The notes under the pieces are model-generated. The model was given only the letters and a program-made list of their open reading frames with translations, was not told where the DNA came from and did not search any database. A DNA stretch of 28,659 nucleotides, from positions 1-28,659 of the IMG/VR virus record IMGVR_UViG_3300027792_000050, one strand, 5' to 3'. Source of the DNA: a virus. A program made the translations under genes and the position numbers. Of the stretch, positions 1 through 8,101 are shown in pieces. Position 1 is the stretch's first letter. Each line of letters begins with the position of its first letter.

Positions 1-357
1 CATGGGGAGCATGTCGATGAGCAGTGGGGCGACGCGAAGAGGGGCGAGATCGTCAAGACGATGGTCTCGGAGAGGTTCAGCTTTGAGGTCGTCAAGAACC
101 GGAGCTGTGCCACCAAGGGCGTCAAGGGTCACTACGAGCAGAGCCCGACTGGCAAGGTGATGGAGGACGAGAGCCTCTACAAGATGGCCATGAAGTTCTT
201 GGTGACGGAGGACAAGAAGGCGAAGGACGACAAGTACGTCATGGGGGACCGGGGCTTCCGCACCCAGAAGGACGTGCTTACGGCCATCAGGGATGACCCA
301 GAGGTCCGCGAGGCTGTCCGCATCGCCCTGCTTGCACGCTTCACCCCAGGGTCCTGA
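1..357 (+). CDS. C-terminal part of a possible RecA/UvsX-like recombinase (5' end outside window)
   Basis: The frame is open from base 1 to a TGA at 355-357, giving at least 118 residues; the true start lies upstream, and the ATG at 61 is probably internal. The segment FEVVKNRS, followed by a polar stretch and a last segment with DPEVREAVRIALLARF, resembles the end of RecA-family proteins. In those, a VVKNK strand precedes a C-terminal region with a DNPE-type helix. The Walker motifs that would settle this are not in the window. The gene lies two bases upstream of a run of three nuclease genes, which fits a recombination module. It could equally be the end of another replication protein. The assignment is an inference from weak similarity; that this is a coding end is well supported. 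Confidence 0.35.
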   Translation, partial: HGEHVDEQWGDAKRGEIVKTMVSERFSFEVVKNRSCATKGVKGHYEQSPTGKVMEDESLYKMAMKFLVTEDKKAKDDKYVMGDRGFRTQKDVLTAIRDDPEVREAVRIALLARFTPGS

Positions 358-359
358 CG

Positions 360-794
360 ATGGCGCTGCCACGCTTCATCGAGGAAGAGACCAGCGGCAA
401 GGCGGCGCGAGCCCGCAAGCCGAAGGCTCACGAGAAGGACACGGCGAAGGCCCTTGGGGGGCGCTGCCAACCGGCGAGCGGTTCCAAGGATGGGTTCAAG
501 GGCGATGTGCGTGGGGTATCTACCCAACTGACCGAATTCTTGGTAGAGTGCAAGCGCACCGAGGACCAGTCTCTCAGGTTGCAAGCCCGGTGGCTGAACA
601 AGATCACCACTGAGGCGGGGCTCACCAGGGAGCCAGCCCTGGCGATTCAATTCGAGCCCGACGTGCTGCGCCGGCTGACCGAGCCTGGGCAGATCACGGC
701 GGAGCCAGATTGGGTTGCCATCCCTCGGAGCGTCTTCAGGCGGCTGCTCGATGCGGTCGGAGTGGAGGAGTCGGAGTGGGCCTCGGAAACCTGA
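360..794 (+). CDS. PD-(D/E)XK nuclease, Holliday-junction-resolvase-like
   Basis: A protein of 144 residues. The nuclease core is visible in order: E25 in a helix (HEKDTAKAL), a Gly/Ser-rich turn (SGSKDGFKGDV) with D49, then E63-C-K65 in the strand FLVECKR, and S71 in the following helix. This E...D...ExK arrangement is that of small PD-(D/E)XK enzymes related to archaeal-type Holliday junction resolvases, which phages use to cut branched DNA during recombination and before packaging. The start ATG lies two bases after the previous stop. The last 19 bases overlap the next gene, whose ribosome binding site is inside this one. The fold is well supported; the exact substrate is inferred from the family and from the neighbouring recombination genes. 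Confidence 0.7.
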   Translation: MALPRFIEEETSGKAARARKPKAHEKDTAKALGGRCQPASGSKDGFKGDVRGVSTQLTEFLVECKRTEDQSLRLQARWLNKITTEAGLTREPALAIQFEPDVLRRLTEPGQITAEPDWVAIPRSVFRRLLDAVGVEESEWASET

Positions 795-1735
795 TCCAGA
801 GGGGACGCCAGCAGAAGGCCGCCAAGCCTCATGTCGAGCTGGAGAGGCCCGAGCGGCCCAGAGACCTCTGGCTTCAACCGCGTATCATGGAGGCGCTCAC
901 GAGCGTCAGGGAGGTCGACGTCAAGCCGGATATGTGGCTCTCCCCATCCGTGCTTGCCGGATGGTGCCCAAGGGCTTGGACGCTGGCCTATCGCATGGGC
1001 ATCCCCCTGGTCGATGAGATCGGCCCGGACAACCGCTGGTGGATGGACGGTGGCACTGCTCACCACAGCCTGTTCCAGGAGTGGTGGATGGGACCGTCCA
1101 AGATCATCAAGGGTGGCTGGGAGTGCCCGGCGTGTGGCCACACCGTTGGCATCGACTCCAGCGACATGGTGCCGGTCTACTCCCACGGCGAGGAGATCAT
1201 CCACAAGGTGACCACGAAGAGCGCCGTGCTGTGCCCGGACGTGTGCGAGAAGTGTGGCCACAAGCCGTCGTGGCGCAGTCCCTTCAGTTACGTCGAGCCC
1301 ATCCTGTATGACCTGGAGCTGAGGGTGGTTGGCTGGTGCGACGGCATCATCGACTGGAGCCCGCACGAGGACGAGCTGTGGGACCTGAAGACGAAGGCCA
1401 GCACGGAGAGCATGGAGTGGATAAGGGAGGCCCCGGACGAGAGCAACCTGAAGCAGCTCAACTGGTATCTGGACATGGCCAAGATGGCCCACGGCAGGCT
1501 CGTCTACCTGGACCGCGCCTCGAAGCACCTGGTGGACGCCATCGTTGAGCATCCCGTCGTGGCTGATCACGAGCTGATGGCGAAGGAGAAGGAGAAGGTC
1601 ATTGCCTTCCGCGAAGCGACAAAGAACCCAGAATCCAGCATCCCTCCCTGCCCAGATGGCGGCTCGACTCGGTTCGGACCTTGCCAGTGCAGAGAGCTGG
1701 AGAGCGCCTGGAAGAATCATCGGCCTCGACCTTGA
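776..1735 (+). CDS. Cas4/RecB-like PD-(D/E)XK nuclease with Fe-S-type cysteines and a zinc ribbon
   Basis: A protein of 319 residues. The GTG start at 776 is chosen because GGAGG sits 7 bases upstream (764-768); an earlier ATG at 710 would overlap the previous gene by 85 bases. Core residues in order are H96/H97, D189 (VGWCDGII), D203-L-K205 (LWDLKTK) and Q227-x3-Y231, the RecB/Cas4 nuclease pattern. C64, in a Cas4-like N-terminal helix, and C292, C303 and C305 near the end could hold a 4Fe-4S cluster as in Cas4 and AddB. Between them lies an insertion with C117-x2-C120 and C153-x3-C157-x2-C160, a probable zinc ribbon. Cas4-type phage enzymes resect DNA ends for recombination. Overlap on both sides suggests coupled translation with its neighbours. 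The fold is confident; cluster and zinc binding are inferred. Confidence 0.75.
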   Translation: MGLGNLIQRGRQQKAAKPHVELERPERPRDLWLQPRIMEALTSVREVDVKPDMWLSPSVLAGWCPRAWTLAYRMGIPLVDEIGPDNRWWMDGGTAHHSLFQEWWMGPSKIIKGGWECPACGHTVGIDSSDMVPVYSHGEEIIHKVTTKSAVLCPDVCEKCGHKPSWRSPFSYVEPILYDLELRVVGWCDGIIDWSPHEDELWDLKTKASTESMEWIREAPDESNLKQLNWYLDMAKMAHGRLVYLDRASKHLVDAIVEHPVVADHELMAKEKEKVIAFREATKNPESSIPPCPDGGSTRFGPCQCRELESAWKNHRPRP

Positions 1736-2216
1736 GCTGGTGAACACTGGGCTCGTGGTGTTGACCGACCGAGGACACGTTCTCCGGTCGCACACCTATC
1801 ACTATCCGCTCGTCAGCACGAAGAAGATCCCGGTCTCGGAGCGCGACCGCGTTGATCGAATCCTCCACCTCGCCAACGACATCATCGGGGTCGTCAAGAC
1901 GTTCGGGGTCCAGCACATCGCCATCGAGGCTGGTGGTGCTTCGTTCGGGGCCAAGTCGCAGGCCATCCAGCGAGGGGGGCTTCTCTACGTTGTGCTCACC
2001 CAGGTCTGGCTTGCGTGTCACCTGTTCCCGGACCTCGTGACGGCCAACTCGGCCAGGAAGGTCGTGCTGGGCTACGGGGGCAAGGGGAAGGACCAGAAGG
2101 AGAAGGTCGTCGAGGCGTTGCGGCTGAGCAGCATCAGCTTCGAGACGGACCACGAGGCGGACGCCTATGTCGTGGCCCGGTGGAAGTTCGAGGACGTGAA
2201 GGAGAGGACGTCATGA
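1602..2216 (+). CDS. RuvC-fold Holliday junction resolvase
   Basis: A protein of 204 residues from the TTG at 1602. The first strand, RIIGLDLELVNTGLVVLTD, carries D43; HIAIEAGG carries E109; the last helix, DHEADAYVVARW, carries D183/H184 and D187. These are the acidic residues expected of a RuvC-type RNase H-fold nuclease that cuts four-way junctions with metal ions. NSARKVVLGYGGKG also fits the family. The start is uncertain: TTG 1602 has GGAGAAGG 4-7 bases upstream but overlaps the previous gene by 134 bases. ATG 1656 overlaps less (80 bases) but has no ribosome binding site. Both keep the whole catalytic core. The stop overlaps the next ATG as ATGA. It is one of three consecutive DNA-cutting enzymes. 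Confidence 0.75.
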   Translation: MPSAKRQRTQNPASLPAQMAARLGSDLASAESWRAPGRIIGLDLELVNTGLVVLTDRGHVLRSHTYHYPLVSTKKIPVSERDRVDRILHLANDIIGVVKTFGVQHIAIEAGGASFGAKSQAIQRGGLLYVVLTQVWLACHLFPDLVTANSARKVVLGYGGKGKDQKEKVVEALRLSSISFETDHEADAYVVARWKFEDVKERTS

Positions 2217-3262
2217 AGATCGCCAAGAAGCGTGGCGGCTTTCGAGAGGCTACGAAGGAAGAGCAGGATGCTCGCAGCACGGTTGGCGGAGGGAACCTCG
2301 TCCCTCTGTCCGGGGCCAAGGGCGGCGTCGAGGTGCTGACGACCGACGAGACGGAGGCCAACAAGGTCCACCTGCGTCTGATCGACCTGAGAGCCAAGTA
2401 CGAGGAGACCTACTTCGAGATCGCCCATCTGCTCTACCGCGTCAGCGAGGAGCGCTTGTTCACGGCGAAGAGCCTGGGCGGCTACGAGACCTTCAAGGAC
2501 TACGTGGAGCTGGAGCTGGAGTTCACCGTCCGCAAGGCCCAGATGCTCGCGGCGGTCCACTGGTGGTTCTGCATCGCGCAGGAGGGCCGACCCAAGCTCA
2601 TCCAGGGGGCTCGCGAGATCGGGTGGACGAAAGCCCATCAGCTCGTCAAGGTCGTGGACGAGAAGAACGCCGACAAGTGGTTCGAGCTGGCCAAGTCGGT
2701 GACGAAGGATGAGCTGGCCAAGCACGTCCGAGCTGCGCTCCAGTCGGCTGGCAAAACGAAGGACCGGCGCGTCAAGGACACCAAGCCGAAGATGAACCCT
2801 CCGCCGGGGATGACGCCCGATGACCCGGAGCCCGAGACGCCGACGACCGAGGAGGCCGATGCCAAGGCCAACGGCGGAGGTGTCCCCACGGAGGCCACGG
2901 AGGCCAAGGAGCCACAGGGCGTCGAGCCTCCGACGAAGGAGCAGGTGAATGAGGTGAGGGCGAAGGACGAGGAGTGGACCACCTTCTCGATGAGGGTCCC
3001 CAAGGACACGAAGGGCACCATCGACGACGCCATCGAGCTGGCGAAGAAGATCGGCAACACGGCCAACCCTGGCTACTCCCTGAGCCTCATCGCGCAGCAC
3101 TTCCTGTCGTTCTCCCACGACAAGAAGACCGCGATGGTCGGCGAGTGGCTGGCGGCGTTCGAGCGCAACACGGGGCTGCACGTCATCGCGGTGGACCCGG
3201 CAGACGAGAAGGTCATCTATGGCCACGAGTACCTGAAGGCCATCGGCGACGAGGAGGAGTGA
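2213..3262 (+). CDS. Unknown protein, possible DNA-binding protein with a charged linker
   Basis: A protein of 349 residues; the ATG overlaps the RuvC-like stop (ATGA). Three parts can be seen. An alpha-helical N-terminal region (about 45-175) includes GGYETFKDYVELEL followed by helices with AAVHWWF and GWTKAHQLVKVV. This resembles the helical DNA-binding segments of plasmid and phage partition- or replication-associated proteins with a 'grow/seat, then helix-turn-helix' layout. A Pro/Glu/Lys-rich linker spans about 190-245. The C-terminal part (about 250-349) includes WTTFSMRVPKDTKGTIDDAI and may be a ribbon-helix-helix-like or other small domain. Its place after recombination nucleases fits a DNA-associated role. 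The function is not recognised; the DNA-binding idea is an inference. Confidence 0.5.
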   Translation: MKIAKKRGGFREATKEEQDARSTVGGGNLVPLSGAKGGVEVLTTDETEANKVHLRLIDLRAKYEETYFEIAHLLYRVSEERLFTAKSLGGYETFKDYVELELEFTVRKAQMLAAVHWWFCIAQEGRPKLIQGAREIGWTKAHQLVKVVDEKNADKWFELAKSVTKDELAKHVRAALQSAGKTKDRRVKDTKPKMNPPPGMTPDDPEPETPTTEEADAKANGGGVPTEATEAKEPQGVEPPTKEQVNEVRAKDEEWTTFSMRVPKDTKGTIDDAIELAKKIGNTANPGYSLSLIAQHFLSFSHDKKTAMVGEWLAAFERNTGLHVIAVDPADEKVIYGHEYLKAIGDEEE

Positions 3263-3263
3263 G

Positions 3264-3512
3264 ATGCACGTCAGGCGTGAGGTGGCAGCGGAGACGCTTG
3301 CCACGGCGAGGAAGCTCTTGGGGTACTGGGAGCGCCGGCTGAGGAAGCCAGACGCGGAGAAGCGGGTCATCGACGGCATGGGGAACACCGAGGACGTCGA
3401 GGTCCCGGAGGGGGCGATGGTCGCCCAGACGCTTGGCGAGGAGGACACCATCAAGATGCGCGCCGAGCTTGCTGCTGTTTCGGCAGCTCTGGAAGGGCTC
3501 GCGGGGACGTGA
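3264..3512 (+). CDS. Small hypothetical protein
   Basis: A protein of 82 residues, one base after the previous stop, with GAGGAGGAG just before the ATG. It is charged and mostly helical in appearance: an N-terminal helix with ARKLLGYWERRLRKP, a short acidic linker, and a C-terminal helix ending in AAVSAALEGLAGT. There is no signal peptide, membrane segment or metal motif. It is not recognised. Its ribosome binding site and tight packing after the preceding gene support it as a real gene, probably co-transcribed with the recombination module. Confidence 0.6.
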   Translation: MHVRREVAAETLATARKLLGYWERRLRKPDAEKRVIDGMGNTEDVEVPEGAMVAQTLGEEDTIKMRAELAAVSAALEGLAGT

Positions 3513-3539
3513 TAGTCTGACCCCAAGCGGAGGTCGGAT

Positions 3540-5267
3540 ATGAAGACCGCGACTCAGTTCGCAGAGGAAGTCAGAACACTTTCGGCGAGCCTTGGTGGCG
3601 AGCCTGCTGCCCCGGCGGTGGGTGGCAACGTGGCCGAGGAGATTGCCGACTGGCGTGGACCGCTCCAGGAGATTCAGGTTCGCCTCCGTCGCATGATCCA
3701 AGGGGACATCGACAAGTTCATGGAGTCGGCCCAGAAGATCGTCCAGCGGGCCGAGGAGTCCGACTGGTCGAAGACGGTCGTCCAGAACGAGGTCGCGCGC
3801 TGGAGCGCTGACGTCAACAAGGTCTACGCCGACTTCAAGAACGCCACCCAGGGCTTCATGGACCTCGTGAAGAGCATGGGCGTCACGACCAGGCGCCACA
3901 GCACGAAGGGCAAGGCCCCGAGTGCGCGCGGCAAGATGGACTGGTCGAGCCTCGCCCAGCCTCAGCTCAAGAAGGAGGTCCACAACCAGGTGCAGCGGCT
4001 ATCCGGTGGCATCCACAGCCTCGCCGACGATGGCGCCTACATGCTCCACCAGATCGACCGCATCCTGAAGTACAAGGCCCCCAACGACGAGACCATCAGG
4101 GAGGAGATCGGAGCCCTCTACCAGGACTTCGTGGACTTCCGCGATGCCTTCGGCTCGAAGGTGTGGGGTCCCTACAACGGTCTCATCGGGCGCCTCAACG
4201 CCATCCCGGCCAAGCCCGTCGGCAAGTACGGCAAGGAGTACGCGAAGGCCATGCGGACCAAGCCGAGCCGCATGGTGGCGAGCAGCGACCTGCCCATCGA
4301 CTGTCCCGAGCTTCGTGAGGCCATCGAGCGGGACCGGATGCGGGCCACGCGCGGTGTGCTGGGCGAGGACAGGAACGAGGCCCAGGCGCTCATCGAGGGC
4401 ATCGAGGCCGAGCTTCTGGGGGAGGCGGCAGCGGAGGACAAGCCCGAGGAGGGAGTGGCCAAGAAGATGAAGGCCAAGGGCTACGGCTTCAAGGTGCTCC
4501 TGAAGGACAAGCCTCCGCTCTACACGAAGACCGAGAAGGGGGCGAAGGAGGTCCAGAAGGACTACCCGGGCTCCAAGATCGTCAAGAACGAGAGCGGCGA
4601 GATCGACGACCAGGCGGTCATCGAGGCGGCCGAGCACGGCGACCTCTTCGACTTTTTCGAGGACTTCGGGATGTTCGGCGGCTCCCCTTTTCTCGGTGAG
4701 GGCAAGCTGCTCGACCCGGAGCAGATGGTCAAGAAGATGGGCCGTGGCTGGTTCATCATGAAGAACCCGGACGGCTCCGACAACAAGGTCGAGATGGGTA
4801 GCTACTCGACGAAGAACGCTGCCATCGAGCAGGCGTGGGCGATGATCGGCTCCTACGCCGGGCGCAACAAGGTGCCGCTGCCCAAGGGTGCGCCTCCGAG
4901 GGCCGTTTCGGCCCACGCAGCCTACTCCGAGGGCGACGATCCAGTCGGCGACGAGCTGACCGAGATGTCCGAGGTCGTCAAGACCATCTTCCAGCAGATG
5001 GGCGGCGGCCGAGGGCTGTCGATGATCGGCGGGCAGGCCATGGCCATCGACGGCAACACCCTCGGCATCAAGTGGCCGAGCCGTCATCGGGCGCGCATCG
5101 GCAACTACGTCGAGGTCAAGTACCTCCCCGGCGCCGACCTCTACGACATGGAGTTCTTCAACATCAGCCCCCAGGGCAAGAAGACCGTGAAGAAGTTCAC
5201 GCGGCTCTACGGCGACCAGCTCATCCCCACCTTCGAGGACCATACAGCCTGGTACATTCGGCTCTGA
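3540..5267 (+). CDS. Large unknown phage protein with a distinct C-terminal domain
   Basis: A protein of 575 residues with GGAGG 7 bases before the ATG. Residues 1-250 are mainly helical and charged with no recognised fold. A segment around 305-355 (GFKVLLKDKPPLY...) and another around 400-430 (GRGWFIMKNPDGSDNK...YSTKNAAIEQAW) look like small beta-alpha units of the type that reads a dipeptide-like strand and then a helix. Residues 476-575 (TIFQQMGGGRGLSMIGG...LGIKWP...DLYDMEFF...YGDQLIPTFEDHT) resemble a stand-alone domain that I recall from many phage and prophage hypothetical proteins, with the pattern 'ILQQLGG..FIAMTGA...L.F.L.....DLYDVEF...YADQL...FE..TG'. Its role in those is not known. 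The gene ends right before a hairpin and promoter, so it probably closes a transcription unit. Virion or DNA-processing roles are both possible. Confidence 0.6.
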   Translation: MKTATQFAEEVRTLSASLGGEPAAPAVGGNVAEEIADWRGPLQEIQVRLRRMIQGDIDKFMESAQKIVQRAEESDWSKTVVQNEVARWSADVNKVYADFKNATQGFMDLVKSMGVTTRRHSTKGKAPSARGKMDWSSLAQPQLKKEVHNQVQRLSGGIHSLADDGAYMLHQIDRILKYKAPNDETIREEIGALYQDFVDFRDAFGSKVWGPYNGLIGRLNAIPAKPVGKYGKEYAKAMRTKPSRMVASSDLPIDCPELREAIERDRMRATRGVLGEDRNEAQALIEGIEAELLGEAAAEDKPEEGVAKKMKAKGYGFKVLLKDKPPLYTKTEKGAKEVQKDYPGSKIVKNESGEIDDQAVIEAAEHGDLFDFFEDFGMFGGSPFLGEGKLLDPEQMVKKMGRGWFIMKNPDGSDNKVEMGSYSTKNAAIEQAWAMIGSYAGRNKVPLPKGAPPRAVSAHAAYSEGDDPVGDELTEMSEVVKTIFQQMGGGRGLSMIGGQAMAIDGNTLGIKWPSRHRARIGNYVEVKYLPGADLYDMEFFNISPQGKKTVKKFTRLYGDQLIPTFEDHTAWYIRL

Positions 5268-5279
5268 CGCCCCTCACAG

Positions 5280-5300
5280 GAGCGAAACTGGGGTTCGCTC
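5280..5300 (+). terminator. Hairpin after the 575-residue gene, possible terminator
   Basis: GAGCGAA and TTCGCTC form a 7-bp stem around a 7-base loop, 13 bases after the stop codon, followed by TTCTTG. The short, imperfect T stretch makes intrinsic termination plausible but not strong. A 20-base core of this element recurs, with 17 of 20 bases identical, at 25493-25512. Confidence 0.45.
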
Positions 5301-5303
5301 TTC

Positions 5304-5332
5304 TTGACCTATAAGCTGCCATTGTTCACAAT
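5304..5332 (+). promoter_or_regulatory. Candidate sigma70-type promoter ahead of the packaging genes
   Basis: TTGACC (5304-5309) is followed after 17 bases by CACAAT (5327-5332). This would place the transcript start around 5339, two or three bases before the ATG at 5342. A second -10-like box, TATAAG (5310-5315), lies just behind the TTGACC but has no good -35. The position, between a hairpin that ends one unit and the first packaging gene, supports a promoter. Confidence 0.45.
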
Positions 5333-5334
5333 GG
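5319..5334. promoter_or_regulatory. Palindrome overlapping the promoter, candidate operator
   Basis: CCATTGT-TC-ACAATGG is a perfect 7+7-base palindrome with a 2-base centre. It covers the proposed -10 box, where a dimeric repressor would block RNA polymerase. If transcription starts earlier, from TATAAG, the same sequence would be at the 5' end of the RNA as a very tight hairpin. The binding partner is unknown. Confidence 0.4.
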
Positions 5335-5341
5335 TAGTGAT

Positions 5342-6037
5342 ATGGGAGACGTAGCACCCATCCGAGGCGGACACATTCCGGTGGCGCAGCGCGTCTCGGA
5401 TCTGCCCATCGTCAACGACGTGGATGACATGCTCCGCGAGGGACTTTCCGCGCCTGACGTGGCCAAGCACATCCAGCAGACCTTCGAGCTGCTGGTGGAC
5501 ATCCCCGAGCGCACGCTGGTGGAGGCTCTGAAGACGAGGCGCGCGAGCCTCCCTCCGCCGCCACCTACCCCGGAGGAGTGGCCGGCGGCCTTCGCGCCGC
5601 CCGCTGAGCAGCGTGTTGCCCCGAGGTCGCCTGGGCGTCTGTCCAGCGGGATGTACAGGCAGGCTGCGCGGGGCATCAACGCCTTGCTGGAGACCGAGAG
5701 CCTGTACCTCGCCCAGCGGGATCGCATCGACATGCTGATGCACCTGGAGCACAGCGTTGGGGTCCCCTACGAGGAGATGCCCAGGGAGATGAACAGCGCC
5801 TTGGAGATGCTGAAGACGCACGCGAAGCTCCAGGAGCAGTTCGGCCCGGCCATCGACCGGATGAAGATGAGCCTGGAGATCCAGGGTGGTTCGGCCACTG
5901 GCCTCGGTCAGCGAATCATGTCCGTCATGCAAGACCCTGAGAGCCGCCACAAGGTGCTCGCCATGTTCAAGAGGCTCGTCCAGGCTGCGAACATGCCGGT
6001 GATCGACGCGGAGGCAGAGCCAGTCGGTAACGGCTGA
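5342..6037 (+). CDS. Probable head-packaging protein, terminase small subunit candidate
   Basis: A protein of 231 residues immediately upstream of TerL; its stop overlaps the TerL start (TGATG). Residues about 28-66 (VDDMLREGLSAPDVAKHIQQTFELLVDIPERTLVEAL) look like a helix-turn-helix region, followed by a proline-rich linker (about 74-100). A long helical region follows (about 105-225: INALLETESLYLAQRDRIDML...). An N-terminal DNA-binding part followed by an oligomerisation helix region is the layout of small terminase subunits, and the gene order agrees. There is no Shine-Dalgarno sequence before the ATG, unlike the neighbours. The assignment rests mainly on position. Confidence 0.45.
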   Translation: MGDVAPIRGGHIPVAQRVSDLPIVNDVDDMLREGLSAPDVAKHIQQTFELLVDIPERTLVEALKTRRASLPPPPPTPEEWPAAFAPPAEQRVAPRSPGRLSSGMYRQAARGINALLETESLYLAQRDRIDMLMHLEHSVGVPYEEMPREMNSALEMLKTHAKLQEQFGPAIDRMKMSLEIQGGSATGLGQRIMSVMQDPESRHKVLAMFKRLVQAANMPVIDAEAEPVGNG

Positions 6038-8100
6038 TGGCCATCGAGCTGATCAACGGGCGCCCTCGCTCCATTCGTACTGAGGAGGAGCTGATCCGAG
6101 ACATGGTTGACTCGTTGGAGGCGATGAGCCCTGACGAGCAGGCGGCCTTTCTGCACTACCTCGACGAGATGGAGAAGGGCAACGGGGACATCCTGGACCC
6201 CTTCGTCAAGGCCGAGTACGTCGAGGAGCCCGTCGACCCGAGGACGTTCTTGCTGGACGAATACTACCTGGGGCAGGTGGGCACCCATATGTGGCCCAAG
6301 CTCCAGGACGACTTCGTGGAGCTGTTCGAGGGCGACTACTCCGAGGCCATCCTGACCGGCTCCCTGGGCTGGGGGAAGAGCTTCTTCGCGACGTGCGGCC
6401 TGGCCTACGTGCTCTACCAGATGTCGTGCCTCGCCAACCCGCAGGAGGTCTACGGGCTTGCAACGGGCACGGCGCTCGCCATCGCCATCCTGTCGGCCAC
6501 GCGCGAAGCGGCCCGACGTGTTCCCCTTGCCGAGTTGGGCTCCAAGCTCCAGCTCTCGCCCTACTTCAAGGAGAAGTGCCCCTACAAGATCGCGGCGACC
6601 ATGTACGAGATCCGCTTCCCCACCAAGAAGATGATGGTGGTGGCGGGCTCGACGTCAAGTGCGGCCATCGGGACCAACGTCTTCGCTGGGTTCCTGGACG
6701 AGATGGCGTTCATGGGCGGCAAGCGTCAGGTGGACAAGACGGGGCGCCTCGTCGAGGTTGACAAGTCGGAGGTGCTGACGAAGGCCATCGTGCGCCGGAT
6801 GAAGTCCAGGTTCATGCGGGCCGGGAAGCTCCCAGGCATCATGTTCCTGGTCTCGTCGAAGGAGAAGCCTGTCTCCTTCATCGAGGAGAAGATCGCGGAG
6901 GCGCGGCGAGGGCAGAGCCCTGGCGTCTTCCTCCGGGACTACTCGACCTGGGACGTCAAGCCCAGGGAAAACTTCAGCGGCAAGACCTTCCAGATCGCAG
7001 TGGGGAGCGAGACGGTGCGGTCCAAGATCGACCCGACGCCAGAAGACGTCGTGTGGTACAAGGACGCCAGCCTCCGCATCATCGACGTCCCCGAAGAGTA
7101 CAGGCCCGACTTCGAGTCTGACCTGGAGGGAGCGCTCCGCGACATCGCCGGCTTCGCGACCGAGAGCGTCAGCCTCTTCATCCACCGCAGAGAGAAGATC
7201 GTCGAGGCTATCGACGAGAGCTTGGCGAGCCCTCTGGACGTCGAGGAGTGGATGAGCGGCGAGCCACTGGAGTTCTGGTGGGAGAGGGTGGCGGTCCCCT
7301 TCCGGCGTTCCATCCCTGGTGGCTTCTTCGAGGAGGCGTGGAGGCCCATCAGGCACCCGTCCGCTGCGCGCTACGTTCACATCGACCCATCGCTCACCGG
7401 GGACTGCGCCGGGCTCGTCATCGCCCACATCGCTGGCTACACGGAGGTGGTCAGGAGGGACGCCCACGGGGAGTCCTTCACCGAGGTGGCACCCCTCATC
7501 GAGACCGACCTCATGCTCCGCATCATCCCGCCTCCAGGCGATGAAATCTTCCTGGGGGACATCAGGGGCATCATCTACGAGTTCCAGGCCCACGGGTTCT
7601 TGATCAGCTACGCCTCGATGGACAGCTACCAGAGCGCCGACACCAGGCAGCAGTTCCGGCTTCGTGGCATCGAGGCCGAGGTGCTCTCCGTTGACAAGAC
7701 GACCGTCCCCTACGACGCGATGAAGACGGCCCTGTACGAGAACAGGCTGCGGCTCCAGGACAACGTGCTCATCCAGAAGGAGCTTCGAGCGCTTCAGCGG
7801 GTCCAGAGCACGAAGGGAGTCATCCCGAAGTTCATGGTCGACCACCCGCCGAGGGGGACGAAGGACGTCTCTGATGGGCTGGCCGGCGTGGTCCACGGCT
7901 TGATGACCAGGCAGCCAGGGATGCCCATCGCACCGATGGTTTCCGAGCGGCACTCATCGCGCGAGGTCCGCGATGACTCCTGGGTGACCGGGGGCAAGGT
8001 GATGGTCCCACCTTCGGCTGGCGTCAGGGGCACCAAGCAGGGTATGGTGGGGCAGCGAGTGTCGGCCAAGGACATGCCGATGCCGTTCACGAGGGGATAG
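6037..8100 (+). CDS. terL: Terminase large subunit (packaging ATPase and nuclease)
   Basis: A protein of 687 residues (T4 gp17 has 610). It pumps DNA into the prohead and cuts concatemers. The N-terminal ATPase has a Walker A variant GSLGWGKS at 108-115 and a Walker B ending in FLDE with D221-E222, followed by the segment LVSSKEKP, which fits the coupling motif of the family. The C-terminal RNase H-like nuclease starts with HIDPS (D450), continues through a strand with MDSYQSAD, and ends in KDVSDGLAG with D610 and D613. It is translated from an ATG overlapping the upstream stop, so it is probably coupled to the small-subunit candidate. No intein or intron is visible. The extra length is mainly an N-terminal extension and the region between ATPase and nuclease. 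Confidence 0.93.
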   Translation: MAIELINGRPRSIRTEEELIRDMVDSLEAMSPDEQAAFLHYLDEMEKGNGDILDPFVKAEYVEEPVDPRTFLLDEYYLGQVGTHMWPKLQDDFVELFEGDYSEAILTGSLGWGKSFFATCGLAYVLYQMSCLANPQEVYGLATGTALAIAILSATREAARRVPLAELGSKLQLSPYFKEKCPYKIAATMYEIRFPTKKMMVVAGSTSSAAIGTNVFAGFLDEMAFMGGKRQVDKTGRLVEVDKSEVLTKAIVRRMKSRFMRAGKLPGIMFLVSSKEKPVSFIEEKIAEARRGQSPGVFLRDYSTWDVKPRENFSGKTFQIAVGSETVRSKIDPTPEDVVWYKDASLRIIDVPEEYRPDFESDLEGALRDIAGFATESVSLFIHRREKIVEAIDESLASPLDVEEWMSGEPLEFWWERVAVPFRRSIPGGFFEEAWRPIRHPSAARYVHIDPSLTGDCAGLVIAHIAGYTEVVRRDAHGESFTEVAPLIETDLMLRIIPPPGDEIFLGDIRGIIYEFQAHGFLISYASMDSYQSADTRQQFRLRGIEAEVLSVDKTTVPYDAMKTALYENRLRLQDNVLIQKELRALQRVQSTKGVIPKFMVDHPPRGTKDVSDGLAGVVHGLMTRQPGMPIAPMVSERHSSREVRDDSWVTGGKVMVPPSAGVRGTKQGMVGQRVSAKDMPMPFTRG

Positions 8101-8101
8101 A

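Noticed and set aside
710-775. ATG at 710 as start of the Cas4-like gene
   Set aside because: No ribosome binding site and an 85-base overlap; the GTG at 776 has GGAGG at a good distance and keeps all motifs.
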